A stretch of DNA of 64,000 bases from Mycolicibacterium gilvum (GTDB lineage: Bacteria > Actinomycetota > Actinomycetes > Mycobacteriales > Mycobacteriaceae): assembly GCF_900454025.1 (NCBI RefSeq), contig NZ_UGQM01000001.1:5580001-5644000 (forward strand), read 5' to 3'. Under the pieces are notes generated by a model, which was not told the DNA's origin, made no database searches, and saw only the letters and a list, made by a program, of their open reading frames with translations. Shown here in pieces: positions 54,727 to 64,000 of the stretch. The stretch's first letter is position 1, and each line of letters opens with the position of its first letter. A program made the position numbers and the translations under genes.

Positions 54727-56286
54727 ATGTTCGATAGTTTAGTTCCCGAGCCCGCCGCCCTGGCCGGGCTCTCGGATGCCGAACTCGTCGACGCCGCGGG
54801 CGCCGCCGCGCGCGCGGAGAACGCGGTCTGTGCCCGCAAGCTGGCCGTGATGGCCGAACTGTTCACCCGCCGCGTCGACCTGGCCCCCGAAGACCGACTG
54901 AACTGGTGGGTCGACCCCGACGCCGCCGTGGCCGCCGAAATCGCCGCCGCAGTCACCATCACCCAGGGCCTGGCCACCCACCAGACCTACCGGGCCGTCG
55001 TGCTGCGCGACCGCCTCCCCAAAGTAGGGGCCTTGTTCCTGGCCGGGCTCCTCAGTGAACTGCTGGTCCGGGCCATCATCACCCGCACCGACCTGATCAC
55101 CTACCCCGAACTCATCGCCGCCGTCGACGCCGACCTGGCCGCCGACATCCTGCGCTGGGGACCACAGTCGGCCAAAAAAACCGAAGCCGCCATCGACCAC
55201 ATCGTCGAACGCCACGACCCCGACGCCGTGCGCCAAAGCCGGGCAGGCGACCTCGACCGGGCCATCGAAATCGGCAACCCCGGCGATGCGCCCGGATACA
55301 CCACCGTCTGGGCGCGCATGTTCGCCGGCGACGCCGCCGCCGGACAACGCACCCTGACCGCGATGGCCTACAGCGTCTGCGACAACGACCCCCGCACCCT
55401 CGACGAACGCCGCAACGACGCCCTCACCGCCCTCTTCCACGGCATCACCACCCTGGCCTGCCGCTGCGGCCACACCGACTGCGACGCCGCCACCAACCCC
55501 CGACCCCCACGCGAACTCACCGTCTACGCCCTCACCGACCAAACCACCGCAGACTCCGCGAGTGAAGAACCGCGAGGCGACGCGACCGACGCCGATGCCA
55601 GTGCCGGTGACGCGCAGCCCGCGACGCCGACGGCGCCGAAGCCGCGCCACTCCAAGCCCACACTCCTGCCCGGCCGTTCGGGCTACCTGTTCGGGTCCGG
55701 GTTCATGCCCGCCCCGCTGTTCGACGCCCTGCTCGACGGTGCCAAGATCCGCGAGATCATCCACCCCGGCCAGGCCGGACCCGAACCCCGCTACACCCCC
55801 TCCACCGCGCTGGCCGACTTCATCCGCTGCCGCGATCTGACCTGCCGCTTCCCCGGCTGCGACACACCGGCCACCGAGGCCGACATCGACCACACCGTCG
55901 CCCACCCCGTCGGACCCACCCACGCGTCAAACCTCAAATGCCTGTGCCGTTTTCACCACTTGCTGAAAACGTTCTGGACCGGACCCGGCGGCTGGCACGA
56001 CCGCCAACACCCCGACGGCACCATCACCTGGACCAGCCCGACCGGCCACACCTACATCACCCACCCCGGCAGCCGCCTGCTCTTCCCCACCCTCTGCCGC
56101 CCCACCGCCACCCTCTGGACCGGCGACCCACCCCGAAACTCGACCCGCAACAACCGCGGCAGCATGATGCCCCGCCGCACACGCACCCGCGCACAGAACC
56201 GCGCCACCTACATCACCGCCGAACGCACACGCAACGCCGCACACCGCACCGACAGCCCCCGCGGCAACGACCCACCGCCGTTCTGA
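54727..56286 (+). CDS. DUF222 / HNH-endonuclease '13E12'-type protein (519 aa)
   Basis: N-terminal DUF222 ([34 protein letters not shown]) and a C-terminal HNH nuclease domain: [40 protein letters not shown] (split for length), [11 protein letters not shown]. These are the zinc-binding Cys pairs and DH...N...H residues. The Lys/Arg/Asn-rich tail is basic. Such genes are abundant in mycobacteria, with no proven role. The TAGACT box fixes the start; the much longer open frame upstream is a shadow of the MocR gene. Confidence 0.88.
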   Translation: MFDSLVPEPAALAGLSDAELVDAAGAAARAENAVCARKLAVMAELFTRRVDLAPEDRLNWWVDPDAAVAAEIAAAVTITQGLATHQTYRAVVLRDRLPKVGALFLAGLLSELLVRAIITRTDLITYPELIAAVDADLAADILRWGPQSAKKTEAAIDHIVERHDPDAVRQSRAGDLDRAIEIGNPGDAPGYTTVWARMFAGDAAAGQRTLTAMAYSVCDNDPRTLDERRNDALTALFHGITTLACRCGHTDCDAATNPRPPRELTVYALTDQTTADSASEEPRGDATDADASAGDAQPATPTAPKPRHSKPTLLPGRSGYLFGSGFMPAPLFDALLDGAKIREIIHPGQAGPEPRYTPSTALADFIRCRDLTCRFPGCDTPATEADIDHTVAHPVGPTHASNLKCLCRFHHLLKTFWTGPGGWHDRQHPDGTITWTSPTGHTYITHPGSRLLFPTLCRPTATLWTGDPPRNSTRNNRGSMMPRRTRTRAQNRATYITAERTRNAAHRTDSPRGNDPPPF

Positions 56287-56291
56287 CCCCG

Positions 56292-56297
56292 TAAGCT
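56292..56297 (+). promoter_or_regulatory. -10 box TAAGCT for gtrA
   Basis: TAAGCT, 6 nt, GTG 56304; placed 6 bp past the HNH stop. Confidence 0.45.
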
Positions 56298-56303
56298 GCC
56301 CGG

Positions 56304-56714
56304 GTGGCCGAGCCCCCGATGTCGCCGCAGCTGAGTCTGACGACACAGATCTGGCGTTTCCTCATCACCGGCGGACTGTCCGCGATCGTCGACTTCGGGC
56401 TGTATGTGGCGCTGCTGGCCGCCGGGCTGCACGTCAACATCGCCAAGACGATCAGCTTCATCGCCGGCACCACCACCGCCTATCTGATCAACCGCAGGTG
56501 GACGTTCCAGGCGCCGCCGAGCAAGGCCCGCTTCATCGCGGTCTGCGTGCTCTACGGCCTCACCTACGCCGTGCAGGTCGGGATCAACTACGTCTTCTAC
56601 ATGGAGTTCGACGACAAACCGTGGCGCGTACCGGTCGCGTTCGTGATCGCCCAGGGCACCGCGACAGTCATCAACTTCATCGTCCAGCGCGCGGTGATCT
56701 TCCGGCTCCGGTGA
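56304..56714 (+). CDS. GtrA-family membrane protein (136 aa)
   Basis: Four membrane helices with the GtrA signature ([38 protein letters not shown]). It equals Rv3789, described as a recruitment or flippase-type factor for decaprenyl-phospho-arabinose synthesis or priming of arabinan. GTG 56304 follows TAAGCT. It is 32 bp before dprE1 and reads the same way. Confidence 0.9.
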   Translation: MAEPPMSPQLSLTTQIWRFLITGGLSAIVDFGLYVALLAAGLHVNIAKTISFIAGTTTAYLINRRWTFQAPPSKARFIAVCVLYGLTYAVQVGINYVFYMEFDDKPWRVPVAFVIAQGTATVINFIVQRAVIFRLR

Positions 56715-56732
56715 GCACCGGGCCGCAAGCGG

Positions 56733-56738
56733 TACCCT
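56733..56738 (+). promoter_or_regulatory. -10 box TACCCT for dprE1
   Basis: TACCCT followed by 8 nt and ATG 56747; would give dprE1 its own promoter 19 bp after gtrA. Confidence 0.35.
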
Positions 56739-56746
56739 CTGTGACG

Positions 56747-58129
56747 ATGTTGAGCACCGAGTTTCCGACCACCGCCCAGCGGCTGACCGGGTGGGGTCGC
56801 ACCGCCCCGTCCGTCGCGCAGGTGCTGTCGACGCCGGATCCCGAGGTGATCGTCAAGGCCGTCACCCGCGCCGCCGAGAACCCGGGCCGGGGTGTGCTCG
56901 CCCGCGGTCTGGGCCGCTCCTACGGCGACAACGCCCAGAACGGCGGCGGCCTCGTCATCGACATGAGCTCGCTCGACCGCATCCACTCGATGGATGCCGA
57001 CTCTCGCCTGGTGGACGTCGACGGCGGAGTCAACCTCGACCAGCTGATGCGCGCCGCGCTGCCCCTGGGGCTGTGGGTGCCGGTCCTGCCCGGCACCCGT
57101 CAGGTCACCATCGGCGGAGCCATCGCCTGCGACATCCACGGCAAGAACCACCACAGCGCCGGCAGCTTCGGCAACCACGTCCGCTCCATCGATCTGCTCA
57201 CCGCTGACGGCCAGGTCCGCACCATCACCCCCGACGGCCCCGAGAGCCCCCTGTTCTGGGCCACCGTCGGCGGCAACGGGCTCACCGGCATCATCCTGCG
57301 CGCCACCATCGAGATGACGCCCACCGAGACCGCCTATTTCATCGCCGACGGCGACGTCACCACGAGCCTCGACGAGACCATCGCGTTCCACAGCGACGGC
57401 ACCGAGGACAACTACACCTACTCCAGCGCATGGTTCGACGCGATCAGCCCGCCTCCGAAACTCGGCCGCGCGGCGATCTCCCGCGGATCCCTGGCCACCG
57501 TCGACCAGTTGCCCAAGAAGCTGCAGAAGAATCCGCTGAAATTCGATGCCCCGCAACTGCTGACGTTCCCCGACCTCTTCCCCAACGGGCTGGCCAACAA
57601 GTACACGTTCGGCCCCATCGGCGAACTCTGGTACCGCAAATCGGGCACCTATCGCGGCAAGGTGCAGAACCTGACGCAGTTCTATCACCCGCTCGACATG
57701 TTCGGTGAGTGGAACCGTGCCTACGGCGCCGCCGGGTTCACCCAGTACCAGTTCGTGGTTCCCACCACGGCGGTCGACGAATTCAAGGCCATCATCGTCG
57801 ACATCCAGCGCTCCGGGTTCTACTCGTTCCTCAACGTGTTCAAACTGTTCGGGCCGGGAAACCAAGCGCCGCTGAGCTTTCCGATCCCCGGATGGAACGT
57901 CTGCGTCGACTTCCCGATCACTGCGGGACTCAACGAGTTCCTCAACGTCCTGGACAAGCGGGTGCTCCAATTCGGCGGACGTCTCTACACCGCCAAGGAC
58001 TCCCGCACCACCGCCGAAACATTCCACGCCATGTATCCCCGCATCGACGAGTGGATCGCCGTGCGCCGCAACGTCGATCCCGACGGGGTGTTCGCCTCTG
58101 ACATGGCCCGACGCTTGGAGCTTCTGTAA
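56747..58129 (+). CDS. dprE1: Decaprenylphosphoryl-beta-D-ribose 2'-oxidase (460 aa)
   Basis: FAD enzyme of the VAO family that oxidises decaprenyl-P-ribose at C2', first half of the epimerisation giving decaprenyl-P-arabinose; located in the periplasmic-side membrane. FAD contacts in [15 protein letters not shown] and [29 protein letters not shown] (cut as [25 protein letters not shown]). The benzothiazinone-reactive Cys is at residue 386 in [12 protein letters not shown] 56747 gives 460 aa, close to Rv3790 (461 aa). Confidence 0.96.
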   Translation: MLSTEFPTTAQRLTGWGRTAPSVAQVLSTPDPEVIVKAVTRAAENPGRGVLARGLGRSYGDNAQNGGGLVIDMSSLDRIHSMDADSRLVDVDGGVNLDQLMRAALPLGLWVPVLPGTRQVTIGGAIACDIHGKNHHSAGSFGNHVRSIDLLTADGQVRTITPDGPESPLFWATVGGNGLTGIILRATIEMTPTETAYFIADGDVTTSLDETIAFHSDGTEDNYTYSSAWFDAISPPPKLGRAAISRGSLATVDQLPKKLQKNPLKFDAPQLLTFPDLFPNGLANKYTFGPIGELWYRKSGTYRGKVQNLTQFYHPLDMFGEWNRAYGAAGFTQYQFVVPTTAVDEFKAIIVDIQRSGFYSFLNVFKLFGPGNQAPLSFPIPGWNVCVDFPITAGLNEFLNVLDKRVLQFGGRLYTAKDSRTTAETFHAMYPRIDEWIAVRRNVDPDGVFASDMARRLELL

Positions 58130-58912
58130 ATGGTTCTCGACGCCACCGGTAACCCCCAGGCGATCCTGCTACTGGGCGGCACCTCGGAGATCGCCCTCGC
58201 GATCGGCGAGCGCTACCTGCGCAACGCCCGCGCCCGGGTGATCCTGGCCGACCTGCCCGGACACCCCCGCAAGGACGCCGCCATCGCCCAGATGGAGGTT
58301 GCCGGCGCCAAATCCGTCGAATGGATCGACTTCGACGCGCTCGACACCGAGAACCACCCGAACGTGATCGACGCGGCCTGGCATGACGGCGACGTCGACG
58401 TGGCCGTCGTCGCGTTCGGACTCCTCGGAGACGCCGAAGAGCTCTGGCAGAACCAGCGCAAGGCCGTCCAGATCGCCGGGATCAACTACACCGCAGCGGT
58501 GTCGGTCGGCGTGCTGCTCGGCGAGAAGATGCGCGCCCAGGGATCGGGACGCATCATCGCGATGAGCTCCGCGGCCGGAGAGCGGGTCCGCCGCTCCAAC
58601 TTCGTGTACGGATCCACCAAGGCCGGCCTCGACGGTTTCTACCTCGGTCTCGGAGAAGCATTGCGCGACTACGGTGTTCGCGTCCTGGTGATCCGCCCCG
58701 GCCAGGTGCGCACGACCACCACCGTGGAGCACTGGAAGGCGACCGGCGCCAAAGAGGCTCCGTTCACCGTGGACAAGGAAGACGTCGCCGAGCTGGCGGT
58801 CACGGCCTCCAACAAGGGCAAGGACCTGATCTGGGCGCCCGGTCCGTTCCGGTTCGTGATGATGGTGCTGCGCCACATCCCGCGGCCCATCTTCCGCAGG
58901 CTCCCCATCTGA
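58130..58912 (+). CDS. dprE2: Decaprenylphosphoryl-D-2-keto-erythro-pentose reductase (260 aa)
   Basis: SDR that reduces the keto intermediate from DprE1. Cofactor motif [43 protein letters not shown] with catalytic Ser and YxxxK (YGSTK). The ATG directly follows the dprE1 stop with no gap, hence coupled translation. Same as Rv3791. Confidence 0.96.
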   Translation: MVLDATGNPQAILLLGGTSEIALAIGERYLRNARARVILADLPGHPRKDAAIAQMEVAGAKSVEWIDFDALDTENHPNVIDAAWHDGDVDVAVVAFGLLGDAEELWQNQRKAVQIAGINYTAAVSVGVLLGEKMRAQGSGRIIAMSSAAGERVRRSNFVYGSTKAGLDGFYLGLGEALRDYGVRVLVIRPGQVRTTTTVEHWKATGAKEAPFTVDKEDVAELAVTASNKGKDLIWAPGPFRFVMMVLRHIPRPIFRRLPI

Positions 58913-60774
58913 TGCGTGGTGCGCTGGCCACCCTCGGCCAGATGCTGGTCGGCGCGGTGGTGGCCGCCGTGGTCGCGACCGTCAGCCTGATCGCGATCGC
59001 GCGCGTCGAATGGCCCGCCTACAACTCGTCGAACCAGCTGCACGCGCTGACCACGGTCGGCCAGGTCGTGTGCCTGCTCGGTCTGCTCGCCGCCGGAATC
59101 CTGTGGCGGCGGGGACGACAGACGGTGGCCCGCATCGGCTCCGCGCTGTTCCTGTCGGCGTTCACCGTCGTCACCCTCGCGATGCCGCTCGGCGCGACCA
59201 AGCTCTACCTGTTCGGCATCTCCGTCGACCAGCAGTTCCGCACCGAATACCTGACGCGGCTCGCCGACGAGCCCGGCCTGCGCGACATGACCTACATCGG
59301 GCTGCCGCCGTTCTACCCGGCCGGCTGGTTCTGGCTCGGCGGCAGGCTCGCCGCGCTGACCGGGACACCGGCCTGGGAGATGTTCAAACCGTGGTCGATC
59401 ATCTCGATCACCATCGCGATCGTGCTCGCGTTCGTGCTGTGGGCCGCGATGATCCGCTTCGAATACGCCCTCGTCGTCTCGACCGCGACCGCCGCCGCCG
59501 CGCTGGCCTACTCCCCCGCCGAGCCGTACGCGGCGATCATCGCGGTGCTGCTGCCGCCGGTGTTCGTGCTGGCCTGGTCGGGGCTCGCGGGACGGGAACG
59601 CTCCGGGGGCTGGGCCGCCGTCGTCGGCACCGGCATCTTCCTCGGCGTCGCCGGCCTGTTCTACACCCTGCTGTTCGCCTACGCCGCCTTCACGATCGCG
59701 ATCATGGCGGTGCTGCTGGCCGCTGCCCGCAGGCACTGGGACCCGCTGCTGCGGGTGGCCGTGATCGCGGTCCTTTCCGGGCTGATCATGCTGCTCACCT
59801 GGGGCCCGTATCTGCTCGCCGCACTGCGGGGCACCCCCGCCGAGTCCGGCACCGCCCAGCACTACCTGCCCAAGGACGGCGCCGAGCTGTCCTTCCCGAT
59901 GCTGCAGTTCACCCTGCTCGGCGCGCTGTGCATGCTCGGCACCGTGTGGCTGGTAGTGCGTGCGCGCTCGTCCACGCGGGCACCAGCGCTGGCCGTCGCG
60001 GTGCTCGCCGTGTACGCATGGTCGCTGCTGTCGATGCTGACCACGCTCGTCGGCACCACGCTGCTGTCGTTCCGGCTGCAGCCGACCCTGACGATCCTGC
60101 TGGCGGCCGCCGGCGCGTTCGGGTTCCTGGAGGTGGCCCGGATGGCGGCGGCCCGTGTCCAACCGCCCAACGCCCGCCGCGTCGTCGCGGTCGCCACCGC
60201 GGTCGGCGCGATCGGCGCCGTCACGTTCGCCCAGGACATCCCCGACGTGCTGCGCTCCGACATCGTCGTCGCCTACACCGACACCGACGGCTACGGCGAA
60301 CGCGCCGACCGGCGCCCGCCCGGCGCCGAGCAGTACTACCGCGAAGTCGACGCCCGCATCCGGGAAGTCACCGGCCGGCCCCGCAACGAGACCGTCGTGA
60401 TGACCGCCGACTACAGCTTTCTGTCGTACTACCCCTACTACGGATTTCAGGGTTTGACCTCGCATTATGCGAACCCGCTCGCGGAGTTCGAGCAGCGCGC
60501 CGGTGCGATCGAGGGGTGGTCCATGCTGACCGACGCCGACGCGTTCATCGCGGCGCTGGACACCATGGCCTGGGAGCCGCCGTCGGTCTTCCTGATGCGT
60601 CGCGGGGCCAACGACACCTACACGCTGCGCCTGGCCGAGGACGTCTACCCGAACCAGCCCAACGTGCGCCGGTACCACGTCTCACTCGACGACGCGCTGT
60701 TCGACGATCCGCGCTTCGACGTGTCCACCATCGGGCCGTTCGTGCTGGCCATCCGCAAGCCAATTACCATCTAG
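58912..60774 (+). CDS. aftA: Arabinofuranosyltransferase AftA (620 aa)
   Basis: GT-C membrane enzyme that puts the first arabinofuranose on galactan from decaprenyl-P-arabinose. About ten membrane helices, then a C-terminal extracytoplasmic domain ([36 protein letters not shown]). It starts at ATG 58912, overlapping the dprE2 stop by 1 bp (TGATG). Matches Rv3792. Followed 4 bp later by embC. Confidence 0.94.
   Translation: MRGALATLGQMLVGAVVAAVVATVSLIAIARVEWPAYNSSNQLHALTTVGQVVCLLGLLAAGILWRRGRQTVARIGSALFLSAFTVVTLAMPLGATKLYLFGISVDQQFRTEYLTRLADEPGLRDMTYIGLPPFYPAGWFWLGGRLAALTGTPAWEMFKPWSIISITIAIVLAFVLWAAMIRFEYALVVSTATAAAALAYSPAEPYAAIIAVLLPPVFVLAWSGLAGRERSGGWAAVVGTGIFLGVAGLFYTLLFAYAAFTIAIMAVLLAAARRHWDPLLRVAVIAVLSGLIMLLTWGPYLLAALRGTPAESGTAQHYLPKDGAELSFPMLQFTLLGALCMLGTVWLVVRARSSTRAPALAVAVLAVYAWSLLSMLTTLVGTTLLSFRLQPTLTILLAAAGAFGFLEVARMAAARVQPPNARRVVAVATAVGAIGAVTFAQDIPDVLRSDIVVAYTDTDGYGERADRRPPGAEQYYREVDARIREVTGRPRNETVVMTADYSFLSYYPYYGFQGLTSHYANPLAEFEQRAGAIEGWSMLTDADAFIAALDTMAWEPPSVFLMRRGANDTYTLRLAEDVYPNQPNVRRYHVSLDDALFDDPRFDVSTIGPFVLAIRKPITI
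60765..60770 (+). promoter_or_regulatory. -10 box TACCAT for embC
   Basis: TACCAT within the last codons of aftA, 8 nt before GTG 60779; a possible internal promoter. Confidence 0.3.
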
Positions 60775-60778
60775 CCCC

Positions 60779-63700
60779 GTGGTCGAGCAGCCGAGGAATG
60801 GCAACCACCGCACCGCGCGCCTCATCGCGATCATCGCGGGGCTGCTCGGGACGGTGCTGGCCGTCGCCACCCCGCTGCTTCCGGTCAACCAGACCACCGC
60901 CCAGCTGAACTGGCCGCAGGACGGTGTGCTGCGCAGCGTCGACGCCGCGCTCATCGGCTACGTCGCCACCGACCTCGACATCACGATCCCGTGCAGCGCC
61001 GCCGCCGGTCTCGACCGCCCCGGCCGCACCGTGCTGCTCTCGACGGTGCCCAAACAGGCGCCCAACGCGGTGGACCGCGGGCTGCTGATCGAACGCGTCA
61101 ACAACGACCTGCTCGTCATCGTCCGCAACACCCCCGTCGTCAGCGCCCCGCTGGACCAGGTGCTCGGCCCGAACTGCCGCGAACTGCGCTTCACCGCCCA
61201 CGCCGACAAGGTCACCGGCGAGTTCGTCGGCCTGCAGACCGAACCCGACGCCGCCGCTCCGGGGGAGGCGACCCCAGCGCCGGAACCGCTGCGCGGCGAG
61301 CGCGGCGGCTACGACTTCCGCCCGCAGATCGTCGGCGTGTTCACCGACCTGTCCGGCCCCGCACCGCCGGGCCTCGAGTTCGCTGCGACGGTCGACACCC
61401 GCTACAGCACCTCGCCGACGTTGCTGAAACTGCTCGCGATGATCGTCGGCGTCGCGATGACGCTGGTGTCGCTCGGCGCGCTGCACGTGCTCGACCGCGC
61501 CGACGGCCGACGCCACAAGCGGTTCCTGCCTCCGCGCTGGTGGTCGGTGTCGCCGCTCGACGGGCTGGTGGCCGCGGTGCTCGTGTGGTGGCACTTCGTC
61601 GGCGCCAACACCGCCGACGACGGCTACATCCTGACGATGGCCCGCGTCTCCGAGAACGCCGGCTACATGGCCAACTACTACCGCTGGTTCGGCACCCCCG
61701 AGGCCCCGGTCGGCTGGTACTACGACCTGCTGGCGCTGTGGTCGCACGTCAGCACCGCCAGCGTGTGGATGCGGCTGCCGACCCTGCTGATGGCGCTGGC
61801 CTGCTGGTGGGTGATCAGCCGCGAGGTCATCCCCCGCCTGGGCACCGCGGTCAAGCACAGCCGCGCGGCGGCATGGACCGCGGCGGGCCTGTTCCTCGCG
61901 TTCTGGCTGCCGCTGAACAACGGGCTGCGCCCGGAACCGATCATCGCGCTCGGCATCCTGCTGACCTGGTGCTCGGTCGAGCGCGGCGTCGCGACCAGCC
62001 GACTGCTGCCGGTGGCGATCGCGATCATCATCGGCGCGCTGACCCTGTTCTCCGGCCCCACCGGCATCGCCGCCGTCGGCGCGCTGCTGGTCGCCGTCGG
62101 ACCGCTGAGAACCATTGTCGCCGCGCATGTCTCACGATTCGGCTACTGGGCGCTGCTGGCCCCGATCGCGGCCGCGGGCACCGTCACGATCTTCCTGATC
62201 TTCCGCGACCAGACGCTCGCCGCCGAACTGCAGGCCACCAGCTTCAAGTCCGCCGTCGGCCCCAGCCTGGCCTGGTTCGACGAGCACATCCGCTACTCGC
62301 GGCTGTTCACCACCAGCCCCGACGGCTCGGTGGCGCGCCGGTTCGCGGTCCTCACACTGCTGCTCGCGCTGGTGGTCTCGGTCGCGATGACGTTGCGCAA
62401 GGGCCGGATACCGGGCACGGCGATGGGCCCCAGCCAGCGCATCATCGGCATCACCGTGATCTCGATCCTGGCGATGATGTTCACCCCGACCAAGTGGACC
62501 CACCACTTCGGGGTGTTCGCCGGACTGGCCGGCTCCCTCGGCGCGCTGGCCGCAGTCGCGATCTCGGCCGCGGCGATGCGCTCACCGCGCAACCGCGCGA
62601 TCTTCGCCGCCGCCGTGCTGTTCCTGACCGCGCTGTCGTTCGCGACCGTCAACGGCTGGTGGTACGTCTCCAACTTCGGGGTGCCGTGGTCGAACTCGTT
62701 CCCGGAGTGGAAGTTCGGCTTCACCACCATGCTGCTCGGCCTGTCGGTGCTGGCGCTGCTGGCCGCGGCCTGGCTGCACTTCTCCGGCCGCGACGTGCCC
62801 CCGCCGGACGGCACCCCGCCGCGCTGGAAGCGGATCACCCAGGCGCCGTTGGCGATCGCGACCTGGGCTCTGGTCATGTTCGAGGTGATCTCGCTGACCG
62901 TCGCGATGGTCGGTCAGTACCCGGCGTGGACCGTGGGCCGGTCGAATCTGCAGGCGCTGACCGGAAAGACCTGCGGCATGGCCGAGGACGTCCTCGTCGA
63001 GCAGGACGTCAACGCCGGGCTTCTCGCCCCCGTGGGCGTCCCCGTCGGTGACGCCCTCGGCGACGAGACCGCAGAAGGGTTCCGCCCCAACGGAATCCCG
63101 TCGGACCTGTCCGCCGACCCCGTGATGGAACAGCCGGGCGCCGACAACTTCGCCGACACCGACGGCAGCGCGGACGACACCAGCGGCGAGGCCGGCACCG
63201 AAGGCGGCACCACCGTCGCGGCCGGCGTGAACGGCTCGCGGGCCCGGCTGCCGTTCGGGCTGGATCCCGCGCGGACCCCGGTGCTGGGCAGCTGGAGCGG
63301 TGGCATCCAGCAGCCGGCGTCGCTGCGCTCGGCCTGGTACCAGCTGCCGGCTCACTGGAGCGAGCGGGACCGCTCCGACTCGCTGCTCGTCGTCTCCGCC
63401 GCGGGCCGGTTCGACTCCGGTGAGGTCGTGGTGCAGTGGGCCGGACCGGACGGCGAACCCGCGGGCAGCATCGGCTTCGGCGACGTCGGCGCCTCCCCGG
63501 CGTGGCGCAACCTGCGCGCCCCGCTGTCGGCGATCCCCGCCGACGCGACCCGCATCCGGCTGGTGGCCACCGACGACGATCTGAGCCCCGAGCACTGGAT
63601 CGCGATCACCCCGCCGCGCATCCCCGAGCTGCGCACCCTGCAGGCCGTCGTCGGATCCACCGACCCCGTGCTGCTCGACTGGCTCGTCGGCCTCGCGTTC

Positions 63701-64000
63701 CCGTGCCAGCGGCCGTTCGACCACCGCAACGGCGTCATCGAGGTGCCGAAGTGGCGGATCCTGCCCGACCGTTTCGGCGCGGAAGCCAACTCGCCGGTGA
63801 TGGACTACCTCGGCGGCGGCCCGCTCGGCATCACCGAACTGCTGCTGCGCGCGGTCACCGTGCCGACCTACCTGAAGAACGACTGGTTCCGCGACTGGGG
63901 TGCGCTCCAGCGGCTGATCCCGTTCTACGGCGACGCCGAACCGGCGCGCCTCGAGCTGGGCACCGCCGAACGCAGCGGACTGTGGAGCCCGGCGCCGCTG
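60779..64000 (+). CDS. embC: Arabinosyltransferase EmbC (partial, runs off the right edge)
   Basis: The frame from GTG 60779 is open to the end (1,074 codons) and lacks only the last few residues. N-terminal helix LIAIIAGLLGTVLAVATPLLPVNQTTAQLNW (read as GLLGTVLAVATPLLPVNQTT, AQLNWPQD) and VPKQAPNAVDRGLL. The catalytic ADDGY (Asp280-Asp281) lies in ANTADDGYILTMARVSENAG with the proline motif TPEAPVGWYYDLLALWS. There are many membrane helices, then a C-terminal carbohydrate-binding domain (PTRGTDRG-type IPSDLSADP region). Adjacency to aftA identifies it as embC rather than embA/B. It extends lipoarabinomannan arabinan and is the ethambutol target class. Confidence 0.94.
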   Translation, partial: MVEQPRNGNHRTARLIAIIAGLLGTVLAVATPLLPVNQTTAQLNWPQDGVLRSVDAALIGYVATDLDITIPCSAAAGLDRPGRTVLLSTVPKQAPNAVDRGLLIERVNNDLLVIVRNTPVVSAPLDQVLGPNCRELRFTAHADKVTGEFVGLQTEPDAAAPGEATPAPEPLRGERGGYDFRPQIVGVFTDLSGPAPPGLEFAATVDTRYSTSPTLLKLLAMIVGVAMTLVSLGALHVLDRADGRRHKRFLPPRWWSVSPLDGLVAAVLVWWHFVGANTADDGYILTMARVSENAGYMANYYRWFGTPEAPVGWYYDLLALWSHVSTASVWMRLPTLLMALACWWVISREVIPRLGTAVKHSRAAAWTAAGLFLAFWLPLNNGLRPEPIIALGILLTWCSVERGVATSRLLPVAIAIIIGALTLFSGPTGIAAVGALLVAVGPLRTIVAAHVSRFGYWALLAPIAAAGTVTIFLIFRDQTLAAELQATSFKSAVGPSLAWFDEHIRYSRLFTTSPDGSVARRFAVLTLLLALVVSVAMTLRKGRIPGTAMGPSQRIIGITVISILAMMFTPTKWTHHFGVFAGLAGSLGALAAVAISAAAMRSPRNRAIFAAAVLFLTALSFATVNGWWYVSNFGVPWSNSFPEWKFGFTTMLLGLSVLALLAAAWLHFSGRDVPPPDGTPPRWKRITQAPLAIATWALVMFEVISLTVAMVGQYPAWTVGRSNLQALTGKTCGMAEDVLVEQDVNAGLLAPVGVPVGDALGDETAEGFRPNGIPSDLSADPVMEQPGADNFADTDGSADDTSGEAGTEGGTTVAAGVNGSRARLPFGLDPARTPVLGSWSGGIQQPASLRSAWYQLPAHWSERDRSDSLLVVSAAGRFDSGEVVVQWAGPDGEPAGSIGFGDVGASPAWRNLRAPLSAIPADATRIRLVATDDDLSPEHWIAITPPRIPELRTLQAVVGSTDPVLLDWLVGLAFPCQRPFDHRNGVIEVPKWRILPDRFGAEANSPVMDYLGGGPLGITELLLRAVTVPTYLKNDWFRDWGALQRLIPFYGDAEPARLELGTAERSGLWSPAPL

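Noticed and set aside
54727..56286. HNH gene as a homing endonuclease or restriction system
   Set aside because: No methyltransferase or intron/intein context; DUF222-HNH genes are general in mycobacteria.
58669..60678. 669-codon frame on the minus strand
   Set aside because: Antisense to aftA and dprE2, composed of Gly/Arg/Gln/His repeats.
60991..63051. 686-codon plus-strand frame inside embC
   Set aside because: An Arg-rich shifted reading of embC; the embC frame is open to the edge and carries the family motifs.

Overview
The window is high-GC actinobacterial DNA, most likely from a rapidly growing Mycobacterium (Mycolicibacterium). The diagnostic loci are lpqH, the galactan/arabinan wall cluster (bpa-wzt-glfT1-wzm, then gtrA-dprE1-dprE2-aftA-embC), an HNH/DUF222 '13E12'-type gene, and several runs of gene order that I recall from M. 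tuberculosis (Rv3752c-Rv3763 and Rv3772-Rv3793). Many genes begin with ATG or GTG 6-8 nt after a TANNNT -10 box, the usual arrangement of leaderless mycobacterial transcripts.

Layout. 1-1.9 kb: tail of a polar amino-acid ABC ATPase and a flavin amine oxidase. 1.9-10.8 kb: two divergent operons (thiolase-MMPL-SDR-epimerase leftward; SDR-P450-crotonase rightward) around a promoter region with two perfect matches to the KstR sterol-regulon box; a second P450 follows. 12-17.5 kb: tgt, two LpqH-family lipoproteins, small exported proteins, a dihydrodipicolinate-reductase-like protein, a nitronate monooxygenase. 17.5-21.8 kb: polyol module (DeoR regulator, one-piece mannitol-type PTS EIICBA, zinc dehydrogenase) and csbD. 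22-36.9 kb: exported protein, tRNA-Ser, tadA pair, tyrA, a proXVWZ osmoprotectant importer, LapA-like protein, transglutaminase, FadE36-type kinase, histidine phosphatase, SDR, alkyl sulfatase, cupin and phosphoesterase. 36.9-38.4 kb: an IS110-family element lying against the ctaD stop codon. 38.4-47.2 kb: ctaD, tRNA-Arg, tRNA-Ser, hisC2, a collagen-like lipoprotein, echA21, DoxX plus an ECF sigma factor, tRNA-Ser, a frameshifted MarR gene, a quinone oxidoreductase and a class-V aminotransferase.

47.5-50.7 kb holds the proteasome activator bpa followed by the galactan start and export genes. This is separated from the arabinan genes (56.3 kb to the end) by an accessory insert: FMN protein, a complete IS701-family element with CTAG duplication, a 65-bp palindrome, an AhpD-like protein, a MocR regulator and the HNH gene. 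embC runs off the right edge.

The observations most worth testing are the paired KstR boxes, which predict that the P450/MMPL/thiolase cluster is a sterol-regulated module, and a 9-nt segment in the non-coding end of the IS110 element that is complementary to its own insertion site, as expected for a bridge-RNA target guide.
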